Positions 46,076 to 53,806 of a stretch of DNA of 64,000 bases are shown here, piece by piece. The first letter of the stretch is position 1. Each line of letters opens with the position of its first letter. A model generated the notes under the pieces. That model saw only the letters and a list, made by a program, of their open reading frames with translations, had not been told where the DNA came from and searched no databases. Position numbers and translations under genes: made by a program. This stretch comes from Acidiphilium acidophilum (GTDB lineage Bacteria; Pseudomonadota; Alphaproteobacteria; Acetobacterales; Acetobacteraceae): positions 3,207,501 through 3,271,500 of the forward strand of contig NZ_JAWXYB010000018.1 in NCBI RefSeq assembly GCF_033842475.1, given 5' to 3'.

Positions 46076-47085
46076 ATCACCTTCAGCGCTTCGAACCGTT
46101 GCACGAACCCGCCAATCACATCGACATGCCGCTCGATCGTCCGGATCCGATACGACGTATCGAACCCCGTTCCGGTCCCCGCCAGCACGAACACGCTGCC
46201 CGGCATGAGCGATAAGTCCCCCGGCATGCTGCCCCGCAAAAGCACCGCCTGCGCCGCCAGTTCCGCCTGATGCGCGCTGGCCAGCTGCGCGGCCTCCCCC
46301 TGCGTCAGGTTCGGCCGCACCAACGTGACTCCGCCGGACGAACCGACGCTGCTGGAAACAGCATGTTTCGATTTGGGGTTCCAACTCGCCACCGTCACTT
46401 TCGGCGTACCGAGCCCGACCGCCCGATCCACGACCAGCGAGATAAAATCCTGCCCGTAGTGCAACACGGTCTGAACCGCATCGCTCACCGGCGCGAAATT
46501 CAACGTCGTTCCCGTCACCGAGAGCGCAAATTGCTCCGTGAGCGCGAGCCCGGCCAAGAGATCCCACCGCGTCATATGCCGCGAATGCAGCGCCAGTGCC
46601 GTCCGGGTGTGCGCCAACTCGTAATATTGCCCGACCGGCGTGCTCGTCGCGGTCACCGCCGCCGCCAGCCCCGCATCGGCGGCAAACTGCGATGCGATCT
46701 GGCTGGCGGTCTGATTGGCGAAACTCTCGGTCACCTCGGCATCGATCAACCGCGCCGACAGATCGCGCCCGCTCACCACCGCCTGCCCCCGGCCGAAATC
46801 CACGGCGACATTATCGATCTGCCCGACCAGCAACGCCCCGCCCCCCGCGCCGATCCCGGCGAGAAACCCGCCCCCGATCCCGACACCGACCGAAACCACA
46901 CCCGACCCAAGCCCGGCGAAATAGCCGGCCCCGCCCGGCACCGCGCCGGTCGCAAACACCACCCGAAAGCGATCAGCCGAAAAATGCCCGCATTGCACCA
47001 GTTCGAGTTCGATCGCACCACCCACCGTCATCCCGTCGATCGTCACCGCAAGCGAAACCATCCGCGCCGTGGCACTCTCAGACAT
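46072..47085 (-). CDS. Tail hub protein, gpD-like (late control D family)
   Basis: 337 residues. The mid-region AVDFGRGQAVVSGRDLSARL, LIDAEVTESFANQTASQIAS and MTRWDLLAGLALTEQFALSV match the D/gp27-type hub pattern; the C-terminus TSYRIRTIERHVDVIGGFVQ is typical. It joins the V spike to the tube. A Gly-rich run near residue 50-85 is unusual for the family. It overlaps its neighbours on both sides. Confidence 0.8.
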   Translation of the reverse strand: MSESATARMVSLAVTIDGMTVGGAIELELVQCGHFSADRFRVVFATGAVPGGAGYFAGLGSGVVSVGVGIGGGFLAGIGAGGGALLVGQIDNVAVDFGRGQAVVSGRDLSARLIDAEVTESFANQTASQIASQFAADAGLAAAVTATSTPVGQYYELAHTRTALALHSRHMTRWDLLAGLALTEQFALSVTGTTLNFAPVSDAVQTVLHYGQDFISLVVDRAVGLGTPKVTVASWNPKSKHAVSSSVGSSGGVTLVRPNLTQGEAAQLASAHQAELAAQAVLLRGSMPGDLSLMPGSVFVLAGTGTGFDTSYRIRTIERHVDVIGGFVQRFEALKVI

Positions 47086-47269
47086 CCGCGATCCCCCCGC
47101 CCGCAGCCGGGTCCACCGCCGGGATGACCAGTTCGACCACGCCGTTCAACACCGGATCATCGAGGTTGTTAAGCTGTGCGATCCGGATCCACTGCGTCGC
47201 ATCGCCAAGATACTGCGCGGCAATCGCGAACAGATTGCCGCCCGCCACCGTCACCACCGTCCCGCTCAA
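47078..47269 (-). CDS. Small LysM-like tail protein (gpX type)
   Basis: 63 residues. VVTVAGGNLFAIAAQYLGDA, then TQWIRIAQLNNLDDPVLNGV, is a LysM-like fold typical of tail protein X, which strengthens the tail terminus and can contact peptidoglycan. Overlaps the D-like gene by 8 nt and the upstream gene by 4. Confidence 0.8.
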   Translation of the reverse strand: MSGTVVTVAGGNLFAIAAQYLGDATQWIRIAQLNNLDDPVLNGVVELVIPAVDPAAGGGIADV

Positions 47270-47943
47270 AGCGCACCTATCCCGATATTCGCCACCGCCC
47301 GGCCCAGATAGGCCTGGGCCGCTGCCGCCCCGGCCAGCATGGCGGAAGACGCCCCGATCGCCCCCATCGCCGCGATCGGCACCGCGGCACCCACACCTGC
47401 CGAAAACGCCGTAACCGCGCCATCGAGCGACGCACCCGCCGCGGTGATCACGCCGGAAACCTCGGTCTGCGCCGCCGTCACTCCGGCTGCCGCCGTACTC
47501 GAAACCCCGCTCAATCCCGCGAATCCCGCTGCACTCGCAATATCCAGGCCAGCCTGCACCAGAGCAGAAGGCAAAGCCGTCACCAGGTTTTCAACCGCGA
47601 CGAGGGCAATTCTGAACGGGATCCACCACGGTTTGCGATACGCCGCCTCGAACGAGGCGATCACCACCTCATAGGCGAACCCGCCCCACACCAGCGGCAG
47701 CGCAATCCCCGCATCGCGCGCAATCCCCAGCGTCTGAGCCCTCGTCTCGGCATCCGGCCCGGAAAAAACCCCGGCAAACCCGATCTCTGTGGCCGCCGCG
47801 CCCAACGTATCCACGATCCGCCCACCCCCCACCGGCTGATGAATCGCGAGGCGCTGCACGCCGCCGAAGGTAATCTCCGCCGGGATCTCGAAATCCCGGA
47901 ACGCCACGCCACCCAGAGTGACCGCGACAGTCGCCATGAACAT
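47266..47943 (-). CDS. Phage tail/baseplate protein, gpU-like
   Basis: 225 residues from the ATG at 47943 (47937 is an alternative). The N-terminal half, with LGGVAFRDFEIPAEITFGG, VGGGRIVDTLGAAATEIGFA and FSGPDAETRAQTLGIARDAG, follows a common tail-protein pattern in which tail completion or baseplate proteins of the gpU or Mu gp43 type are placed. The C-terminal half is an Ala/Gly-rich low-complexity region. Position between the chaperone/tape region and gpX fits. Confidence 0.65.
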   Translation of the reverse strand: MFMATVAVTLGGVAFRDFEIPAEITFGGVQRLAIHQPVGGGRIVDTLGAAATEIGFAGVFSGPDAETRAQTLGIARDAGIALPLVWGGFAYEVVIASFEAAYRKPWWIPFRIALVAVENLVTALPSALVQAGLDIASAAGFAGLSGVSSTAAAGVTAAQTEVSGVITAAGASLDGAVTAFSAGVGAAVPIAAMGAIGASSAMLAGAAAAQAYLGRAVANIGIGAL

Positions 47944-47953
47944 TCTCCCGATT

Positions 47954-48967
47954 TCAGAATCCCGGCTTGCGCCCGGCAAAGATCGGCGACATCCGGGCAT
48001 CGAACCCCGTGACGCCCGAAGGTGGCCGCCGCGCCTCGTCCCCGAACAACTCACCCATGATCCGCATCATGTCCGGTGGCGCCACAGCTGCAGGCACCTT
48101 CATCACCCCGCTCGCAGCATCATCGGCATGTCCCGCCCGCGACCATCCAGTCCGCCCGGCCCGATGCGGATCGTCAGCCCCTTTGTGCCAATCCCCATCG
48201 CGCGGGTACCGTTCCTTCATCCGGTCCGTCCCGGCGTATGGCGCCCGGTACTCCGCCGCACCCTCCGCAAACATCCCCCGCGAACGCCCAACCGGTGCAA
48301 AAGCGCGTCCCGAAGCGGGTTGTCCCCGTACAGAACGCCACCCTCCGCCAACAGCCCGCCGCCCCTGACCGAACCCGCCCGTCCTGCCCGACCTCAGCCC
48401 CGCATCCGTCCCTGCTCGTTCGCCGAAGTCTTCCCACCGGTACCGCTTCGCCCCCGGCAGCAGGCCGGACACGCCCCTGCCCATCGGCATTCGGATCGCC
48501 GGCATCCCCTCCCGCATCGTCCATCCCGAGCCGGAACGAAACATACCTGCGAGCTGCCACCGAGCGCGCATCGACCGCGCCAGACCGGGTCCCGCATCCG
48601 CCCCCCGTTCGCGCCATCGCCCGGAGCCGGCGAAGCGCGCCACCACCGATCGCACCACCCGCTCATGCGCCGTCGCCTCGGCACCGCCCCGAAGCGCCCG
48701 TTCGCCCTTATACCAGGCCACGCGATCCCCTCGTTTCACCGCCGCCGCGCGAGCCGCCACCGGCGAGACCAACCCGCGCATCGCGCGACCGAAATCGACC
48801 CCCGCATACCCCCGCATCCCCGGCGTCGCCTGGCGCTTTCCCGTAGCGAGCACCGCGCACCGCGGTGCAAAGCGTCCCTCCAGCCTGCGGCTCCGCCTGA
48901 CCAGCGACGTCCATTTGCGCACATAACGGGCGTAGTGTGCGCCGGTCGTGTCGCGTGTCGTCCTCAT
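47954..48967 (-). CDS. Arg/Gly-rich protein in the tape-measure position
   Basis: 337 residues from the ATG at 48967, which overlaps the stop of the frameshifted chaperone (ATGA). The length and composition (many Arg and Gly, no long alpha-helical or coiled-coil region) are not those of a usual tape measure, yet nothing else occupies that place. Its C-terminus reads VAPPDMMRIMGELFGDEARR, then GVTGFDARMSPIFAGRKPGF, which has a well-ordered, conserved look. A 487-codon open frame on the other strand is a composition shadow. It may be a short tape measure, a head-tail or tail-chaperone factor, or an unrelated insertion. Confidence 0.55.
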   Translation of the reverse strand: MRTTRDTTGAHYARYVRKWTSLVRRSRRLEGRFAPRCAVLATGKRQATPGMRGYAGVDFGRAMRGLVSPVAARAAAVKRGDRVAWYKGERALRGGAEATAHERVVRSVVARFAGSGRWRERGADAGPGLARSMRARWQLAGMFRSGSGWTMREGMPAIRMPMGRGVSGLLPGAKRYRWEDFGERAGTDAGLRSGRTGGFGQGRRAVGGGWRSVRGQPASGRAFAPVGRSRGMFAEGAAEYRAPYAGTDRMKERYPRDGDWHKGADDPHRAGRTGWSRAGHADDAASGVMKVPAAVAPPDMMRIMGELFGDEARRPPSGVTGFDARMSPIFAGRKPGF

Positions 48968-49436
48968 CGATCCACCCACGTCATGCTTGCCCAGTCGAAA
49001 TCCAACCCGTCGAGTTCACCGCAGGCAACGACGAAGGCCACGCGCTCCGCCTCGCCAAGCGTCATCGCCACGTCGAACGGCACCCCGCGCCCGACCAGAT
49101 ACAGGCAGTCGATCAACGCAGGGTGCCGGCTCAGTTTCCCGCAAGGGCCTTCACTGTCGCGGGATCATCCGGCGCACTCGCCAGCGCCACAGCCTCGATG
49201 CCATCCTCGCCCAACCGCTCGACCGCGTTTTCCACCGCCGCCTCGCTCGCCGGAAACAGCAGCGGCACCCCATCGATCGCGGTCACCGCCGCGGCCAGCG
49301 AGGCGACACCGAGGTAAACCTCGTTCATCGCCAGCTCCGCACCCAACGCCTTGTACAACCGCAGCCGGTCCAGCATCGTGAGATCCCGCAGCGTCAGCTG
49401 CCGCCCCCGCGCGTCCTCGATCCGCCGTTCGCTCAT
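48964..49436 (-). CDS. Tail assembly chaperone, long frameshift product
   Basis: The product is the 101-residue short chaperone plus 56 residues read after a -1 shift at 49134-49140. The extra frame has no start codon of its own. It translates, after the Leu-Ser-Arg entry, as HPALIDCLYLVGRGVPFDVA, then a helix with LGEAERVAFVVACGELDGLD and FDWASMTWVDR before the stop at 48964, a sensible globular sequence. This is the G/GT type of tail chaperone pair seen throughout tailed phages (lambda gpG/gpGT; P2 E/E'), which loads the tape measure. Confidence 0.82.
49131..49436 (-). CDS. Tail assembly chaperone, short product
   Basis: 101 residues. RQLTLRDLTMLDRLRLYKAL opens the fold; ASLAAAVTAIDGVPLLFPAS, then VENAVERLGEDGIEAVAL, form the rest, matching tail-assembly chaperone proteins of myophages (E or gp41 type). 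The stop codon lies immediately after the slippery sequence, as in other frameshifting chaperones. Placed between the tail tube and the tape-measure position, and its start overlaps the tube gene by 4 nt. Confidence 0.82.
   Translation of the reverse strand: MSERRIEDARGRQLTLRDLTMLDRLRLYKALGAELAMNEVYLGVASLAAAVTAIDGVPLLFPASEAAVENAVERLGEDGIEAVALASAPDDPATVKALAGN
49134..49140 (-). other. Programmed -1 ribosomal frameshift site (G GGA AAC)
   Basis: On the minus strand the heptamer GGGAAAC reads G-GGA-AAC in the zero frame (X-XXY-YYZ form), followed at once by the TGA stop of the short chaperone. After a -1 slip the ribosome reads CTG AGC CGG onward for 57 codons including stop. G GGA AAC is a recognised -1 shift heptamer. 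Confidence 0.82.
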
Positions 49437-49861
49437 ACCCGCTTCCTGGTCGAGGCAAAGAAGTCGAGCTTCTGCGCCACCGGCATGTCCCCCCGGAACA
49501 TCCCCGCCGAGGTCAGCTTGAACACCACGCCCTCATACTGATAGGTCGAGGTCGAGCCATCCACTTCACTGACATACTGATAGAGCGTCCCCGGCGCGAT
49601 CGCCTGCCCCGCGAGATACGCAAGCTCGATCTGCGCCATGAAATCGTCCGCCGCCGAACTCCCCCGATCGAGCGCGAAACTCCCCTGCCACCCGCGCGGC
49701 AGCTCGGCCCCGAGCTGCACCCCATCGAGCCGGTCCACCCGCACGCTCTGGGTCACCTGGCTGACCTCGAAACCGGTCACGTAAGCCAGATCGATCCGCC
49801 CGAACGGCCCCATGACGACAATCTGGCAGTCATTTCCAACAGAAAAACTATTATACGGCAT
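49433..49861 (-). CDS. Tail tube protein
   Basis: 142 residues, directly after the sheath gene, as is universal for contractile phages. The pattern FEVSQVTQSVRVDRLDGVQL, RGWQGSFALDRGSSAADDFM and YQYEGVVFKLTSAGMFRGDM matches myovirus tube proteins. Hexamers of it stack to form the inner tail tube. Separated from the sheath gene by 12 nt. Confidence 0.85.
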   Translation of the reverse strand: MPYNSFSVGNDCQIVVMGPFGRIDLAYVTGFEVSQVTQSVRVDRLDGVQLGAELPRGWQGSFALDRGSSAADDFMAQIELAYLAGQAIAPGTLYQYVSEVDGSTSTYQYEGVVFKLTSAGMFRGDMPVAQKLDFFASTRKRV

Positions 49862-49873
49862 GTTCTATCGTCC

Positions 49874-51430
49874 TTATACAGTACCCTGCGGCAACGTCTG
49901 CTGACTGACCTGAACAGTCTGCCCGCCTTCGACATTGACGATGAATTTCTCATTGATCGACTGATACTGAACCTGTACATCCGCCTGCACATAGCCGAGT
50001 GCCGTGCGCGATTGCGGGTTGTTCGAAATATCGCACACCACCGCGAACGGCAGCGATCCATCGGTCGAACCCAGCATCTTCTGCCCGAGCATCGCATTGA
50101 GAAACGACAGCAATGTGGAGCGGATATTCTGGAACAGCGTGGCGTTCACGAGCTGCCCGACATACGCCCCCATGCCGGCTGACAGCGTATCGGCGATGTA
50201 ATTGGTCATGCGGGTATAGTTATCGCCGTTGGTCGCACTGTTCGACGAGGTATTATGCCCGCCCCGCACACCCCAATACGCCCCACCCGGCTGCGGATTA
50301 CTGATCACGTCGATCCCGGCTGACAGCAACACCGACAAATCCGCCGTCGAATACGTACTGCTGCTTCCCGCCACCGCCTGGCCCGATTTCTGGCTACCCA
50401 CCACGCCATAAAGCTGCTTGTTGAGCGATGATTGCTCAGGCGACAGATTGGCCAGAATCCCTGCGGCAAACCCCTGCGGCGATACCAGCCGGGTGATGCC
50501 GTTCGCCTGATCGTACCACCAGATCCAGTCGCCGAACATCAGCTTCGCCGCGTAGGAATCGATCCCGGCGGTCTGCATCGTGGTCACGGCGTTCGCAATC
50601 GTGTCACCCGGCGGCCCGGCCAGGATCATATAGCAGCCCTCGTCGAGCCCGAACGCAACCGCCACGCTCCACTGCGTCGAATCATCGAGATCCGCCAGCA
50701 CAACGATGCTGCACCCCTGCCCCCGCAACGCATACATCCCCGATCGTGGCGACACGTCCTGCCCCACCACCATCCCGGAGGTCAGCCCGGTCGCGCCATC
50801 GCTCCCCGGCGTGCCGGATGAGAACGGAAACACCCCGCTCGACGGGGCGAGCGACGAGGTCCCCGCCGTTGCCGTCACCAGTTGCGACGCCCCGCGCAGC
50901 GGTCCGGTCCCGTTATTGATCGCCGTCGCAACCGCCGCCCAGAACGCCGCACCGGTCCCGACGATATTGTTGAACACCTCCACCGTGCCGCCCGGCATCG
51001 CGATGGTCACCTGCCACGAATTCGCCGCCGACCCGGTCGATATCGTCGCCACCAGCGAATTACCCAGGCTGCCGGTATAAAGCGCGGTCAGCGTCAGCGC
51101 GCCGAGAATCGAGACCGAAGCGGCAGTGTCGGTCCCGTCGGTCACCCGCACGCACCGGAAGTTCGACGCCCCCTGCTGCACCCCGATCGCAACCACCGTC
51201 CCCATGTCGTATTGCCGGGGCATCACAGGCCCGAACCCGGTGGCATAATCGCCCATCGAGCCCACGATCATCGGCTGATCCACCGGCCCCCAGCTCGCGC
51301 TGCCCACCACGCCCATCACATTGGTCGGCACCCCGTTGAGCAGCAACGTCTGCGGCGGCACGATCTGGACATACAGGTCAGGAACGATCAGCGCTGTGGT
51401 ATTCAACGCACCCGCTTGCGAAATCGGCAT
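49874..51430 (-). CDS. Tail sheath protein
   Basis: 518 residues. An N-terminal strand (NTTALIVPDLYVQIVPPQTL) followed by NVMGVVGSASWGPVDQPMIV starts the sheath fold; a protruding insertion spans about 100-220; the conserved C-terminal domain includes YWGVRGGHNTSSNSATNGDN and TRMTNYIADTLSAGMGAYVG. Sheath proteins contract to drive the tube through the host envelope. This gene decides the myovirus-type tail assignment. Confidence 0.92.
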   Translation of the reverse strand: MPISQAGALNTTALIVPDLYVQIVPPQTLLLNGVPTNVMGVVGSASWGPVDQPMIVGSMGDYATGFGPVMPRQYDMGTVVAIGVQQGASNFRCVRVTDGTDTAASVSILGALTLTALYTGSLGNSLVATISTGSAANSWQVTIAMPGGTVEVFNNIVGTGAAFWAAVATAINNGTGPLRGASQLVTATAGTSSLAPSSGVFPFSSGTPGSDGATGLTSGMVVGQDVSPRSGMYALRGQGCSIVVLADLDDSTQWSVAVAFGLDEGCYMILAGPPGDTIANAVTTMQTAGIDSYAAKLMFGDWIWWYDQANGITRLVSPQGFAAGILANLSPEQSSLNKQLYGVVGSQKSGQAVAGSSSTYSTADLSVLLSAGIDVISNPQPGGAYWGVRGGHNTSSNSATNGDNYTRMTNYIADTLSAGMGAYVGQLVNATLFQNIRSTLLSFLNAMLGQKMLGSTDGSLPFAVVCDISNNPQSRTALGYVQADVQVQYQSINEKFIVNVEGGQTVQVSQQTLPQGTV

Positions 51431-51433
51431 GCC

Positions 51434-51571
51434 TTATTCCCCCGCCATGACGCGCACGACCGACTGGGCATGGCCCTCCGCCAGAATCGTCGCCATCGTC
51501 GTTGCATCGGTGATCACGTCACCCCGTTTGAAGCCGCCGAACGGCTTCACCACCACGAACTTGATTGTCAT
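51434..51571 (-). CDS. Small phage protein between tail terminator and sheath
   Basis: A 45-residue frame below the usual length cut-off. It starts at an ATG with GGAGA 4 nt upstream and reads MTIKFVVVKPFGGFKRGDVI and further to a TAA 3 nt before the sheath gene. The beta-rich FVVVKPFGGFKRGDVI is typical of small phage head-tail region proteins of unknown role. Spacing and codon usage are consistent with a real gene. Confidence 0.65.
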   Translation of the reverse strand: MTIKFVVVKPFGGFKRGDVITDATTMATILAEGHAQSVVRVMAGE

Positions 51572-51580
51572 GAAGTCTCC

Positions 51581-52426
51581 TCAGCCGGACAATCCGGCAA
51601 TAAACGCACCATCCGCTTCAATACCGCCCACGCCGAACATCATCGCCGGCGTCATATCGGCCAATGTTGTCGGATATTCGACAGTATAAATAATATCCCG
51701 CCGATACAGCGCCGCATCCGCGCCCGCATCCGTCGTGGTTCCACCCGCGTAAACGATATGCCCGCTCGACCCGTCCGCCAGCCCGACGAAGTTGGGCGTC
51801 GCCAGCGCCGGCTCGATCACCGATGCCGCCGCATCCCGCGTCAGCGGATCGCCACACCACAGCGAAATCCGAAAGGCCTGAACCTGGCGCTTGATCTCCT
51901 GCAACGACATCCCGCCTGCCACCACCCGCGCGGTGAACAGCCGCGCCGCCGGCACGGTCAGCGCCGTCCCGCCATAATCCACCAGCCAGCCGGCCGCGCG
52001 CATCAGCGCCGCCAGATTGCTCGCAACCGTGGGCGGTGTATCCCGCGCCTGAACCGCATAGGGAAAAATCGTCCCGTCAGCCGCAATCCCCGCCAATTGC
52101 CCCGCCGCGCAAACGCCCGAAAAACTTGCCGTCAGATTGTCAACGCTCACCGTCAACGTATCCGGCACCGGCGCCACCGCCTGCCACACTCTGGGAAACC
52201 GCGTGGTATTCTTCACCGCAGTATCCGCCGGGAATACCGTGGCGTGCATCACCCCCTGCGCGATATCCGCCTCCAGCGTCGGTCCGTTCGGCATCCCCCG
52301 ATACACCCGGCACACAACGTTGCCGCCCGGTCCCACCACGACCGAAGGTGCCGCGGTGCCGTCCGGATAAACCGCCGCCGCAACGAGCGACACCAGCGCC
52401 GCCTCGACATCCGACTGATCCGCCAT
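51581..52426 (-). CDS. Phage tail protein, tail terminator-like
   Basis: 281 residues from the ATG at 52426 overlapping the upstream stop by 1 nt (a GTG just upstream is an alternative). It opens SDVEAALVSLVAAAVYPDGT and has a two-domain alpha/beta look with SLQEIKRQVQAFRISLWCGD in the second half. Size and position before the sheath gene match the head-tail connector or tail terminator proteins of related myoviruses. No strict motif. Confidence 0.6.
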   Translation of the reverse strand: MADQSDVEAALVSLVAAAVYPDGTAAPSVVVGPGGNVVCRVYRGMPNGPTLEADIAQGVMHATVFPADTAVKNTTRFPRVWQAVAPVPDTLTVSVDNLTASFSGVCAAGQLAGIAADGTIFPYAVQARDTPPTVASNLAALMRAAGWLVDYGGTALTVPAARLFTARVVAGGMSLQEIKRQVQAFRISLWCGDPLTRDAAASVIEPALATPNFVGLADGSSGHIVYAGGTTTDAGADAALYRRDIIYTVEYPTTLADMTPAMMFGVGGIEADGAFIAGLSG

Positions 52427-53070
52427 CACATCACACTTTCGGTCAGCGCGAGCCGCCAGATCCCGCCATAGGCGATCACCGCATCGACCACGAACTGCCG
52501 CCCGCGCGCATCGCGCACGATATCGGCAACCTGCGGCGCCAGCCCGGCCACCGCCGCGACCGCGCCGACATATCCCGGCAGTTTGGTGTCATCCGGCAGG
52601 CCGGTGCGCGAGCGGTCACTCACACCGCCCGGCAGCAGCGCCGCCGGAAACCCGGCCAGAATCGCCCGCGCCCCGCCGCTCAGGATCGCCCCGTACGGAT
52701 TGACCCCGGCCAGCACCGGCCCCGCAGGCCGCCACACGCTGACGGTCTCGTTGCACTGCACCCCCAGAACCGGCGCCGGCGGTTCATTGGTCGCCACCAG
52801 CAACGTCCCGAGCGGCCCGACCACATAATCCCCCGGCAGGACATAGGCCTGATCGAGCACCAGCTGCCGATACGGCACCCCGAACGGTGCCGGCCCCCGC
52901 GCGGAACCCGAAACCGGCACCGAGAGCACGGCCAGGCGCACCGTCCGGTTCACCGCCACCACCGGACACGCCCCGTCACGCGGTCGGAACGCATCGCAGA
53001 TCACCCCCGCCTTGCGCGCCGCCATGCCGCCGCCATAGGCGATCCGGTCCGCCAGCCTCACACCGTCCAT
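52426..53070 (-). CDS. Phage head-tail region protein
   Basis: 214 residues from the ATG at 53070 (GAGG 6 nt upstream). MDGVRLADRIAYGGGMAARK opens the protein. The middle has YRQLVLDQAYVLPGDYVVGP and ARAILAGFPAALLPGGVSDR. The C-terminal DARGRQFVVDAVIAYGGIWR resembles phage connector proteins seen between capsid and tail genes. Role inferred from position only. Confidence 0.55.
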   Translation of the reverse strand: MDGVRLADRIAYGGGMAARKAGVICDAFRPRDGACPVVAVNRTVRLAVLSVPVSGSARGPAPFGVPYRQLVLDQAYVLPGDYVVGPLGTLLVATNEPPAPVLGVQCNETVSVWRPAGPVLAGVNPYGAILSGGARAILAGFPAALLPGGVSDRSRTGLPDDTKLPGYVGAVAAVAGLAPQVADIVRDARGRQFVVDAVIAYGGIWRLALTESVM

Positions 53071-53078
53071 GAAAATCC

Positions 53079-53483
53079 TCAAACGATCAGGGTAATGCCG
53101 GTCGATTCCAGCGCGCCGCCCGGCGGAATCCCGATGAAGCCGCACAACCGTCGCCGCCAGCCATCGAACAACGCATCCCGGTCACGCACTTCCTGCCGGT
53201 TATGCTGCCAGCTCGCCGCCGCATCGGTATCGAGGTTGCCGCTCGCAAGCGGCACCGCCGCTTCGAGCGCATTGAGCGTCGCGAGGTAATTGACCACCAC
53301 GGTCACCTCCGACGGCGCGAAATTGTTCATCCGGTATTCGAGCGTCCCGTAAGCCTGGAAAAACCGCCAGGATTCGAATCCGGCCGCCCCCGCGCCATAT
53401 GCCGGATACCCGCAGAACCGCCGCACATCGACCTTCTGCGCCTCGGTCAGAACCCCCGGCGCACTGTCATAGACGCCCGACAT
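53079..53483 (-). CDS. Head-tail connector-like protein (DUF4054-type)
   Basis: 134 residues from the ATG at 53483. LTEAQKVDVRRFCGYPAYGA, then FFQAYGTLEYRMNNFAP, an alpha-helical region and a tail DALFDGWRRRLCGFIGIPPG correspond to the pattern of helical head-tail adaptor proteins. The start overlaps or abuts the previous gene. Position fits an adaptor between portal and tail. Confidence 0.6.
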   Translation of the reverse strand: MSGVYDSAPGVLTEAQKVDVRRFCGYPAYGAGAAGFESWRFFQAYGTLEYRMNNFAPSEVTVVVNYLATLNALEAAVPLASGNLDTDAAASWQHNRQEVRDRDALFDGWRRRLCGFIGIPPGGALESTGITLIV

Positions 53484-53484
53484 C

Positions 53485-53793
53485 TCAATACACCGAGCCA
53501 TCACCACGGGTGAAGAAAACCGACCCGCTGCCCGATGCCAGGACCGCGCTGGCATAGGTCGCGAGCCGCCCGGCATCCACCAGCATCAGCCCGCCCGGCG
53601 GCACCGGCAGGTCGCTCCCCGCCGAAGCCGCCACGCCCGCCATCCCGAACCGCACGAACGCGATCCCGTTCGCCGCATTGAACACGAGAACACTCGATCC
53701 GCCCCCCACCAGCGCGACCGCAGCCGCGCTGGTGGACGCCGCAACCGATGCCGTCCCGGCAGGCCGGAACGGTAACGATGCCCCGATTGACAT
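53485..53793 (-). CDS. Small phage head protein
   Basis: 102 residues. An Ala/Val-rich beta pattern (ASVAASTSAAAVALVGGGSS; AGSDLPVPPGGLMLVDAGRL) of the type found in small head decoration or completion proteins. It lies 13 nt after the major capsid gene. Assignment is from position and size. Confidence 0.55.
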   Translation of the reverse strand: MSIGASLPFRPAGTASVAASTSAAAVALVGGGSSVLVFNAANGIAFVRFGMAGVAASAGSDLPVPPGGLMLVDAGRLATYASAVLASGSGSVFFTRGDGSVY

Positions 53794-53806
53794 GCTCAGT
53801 TACCCC

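Noticed and set aside
47918..49381. 487-codon open frame on the plus strand
   Set aside because: It lies antisense to the chaperone and tape-position genes, is very rich in Pro, Arg and Ser as expected for the complement of high-G+C coding DNA, and has no recognisable domain.
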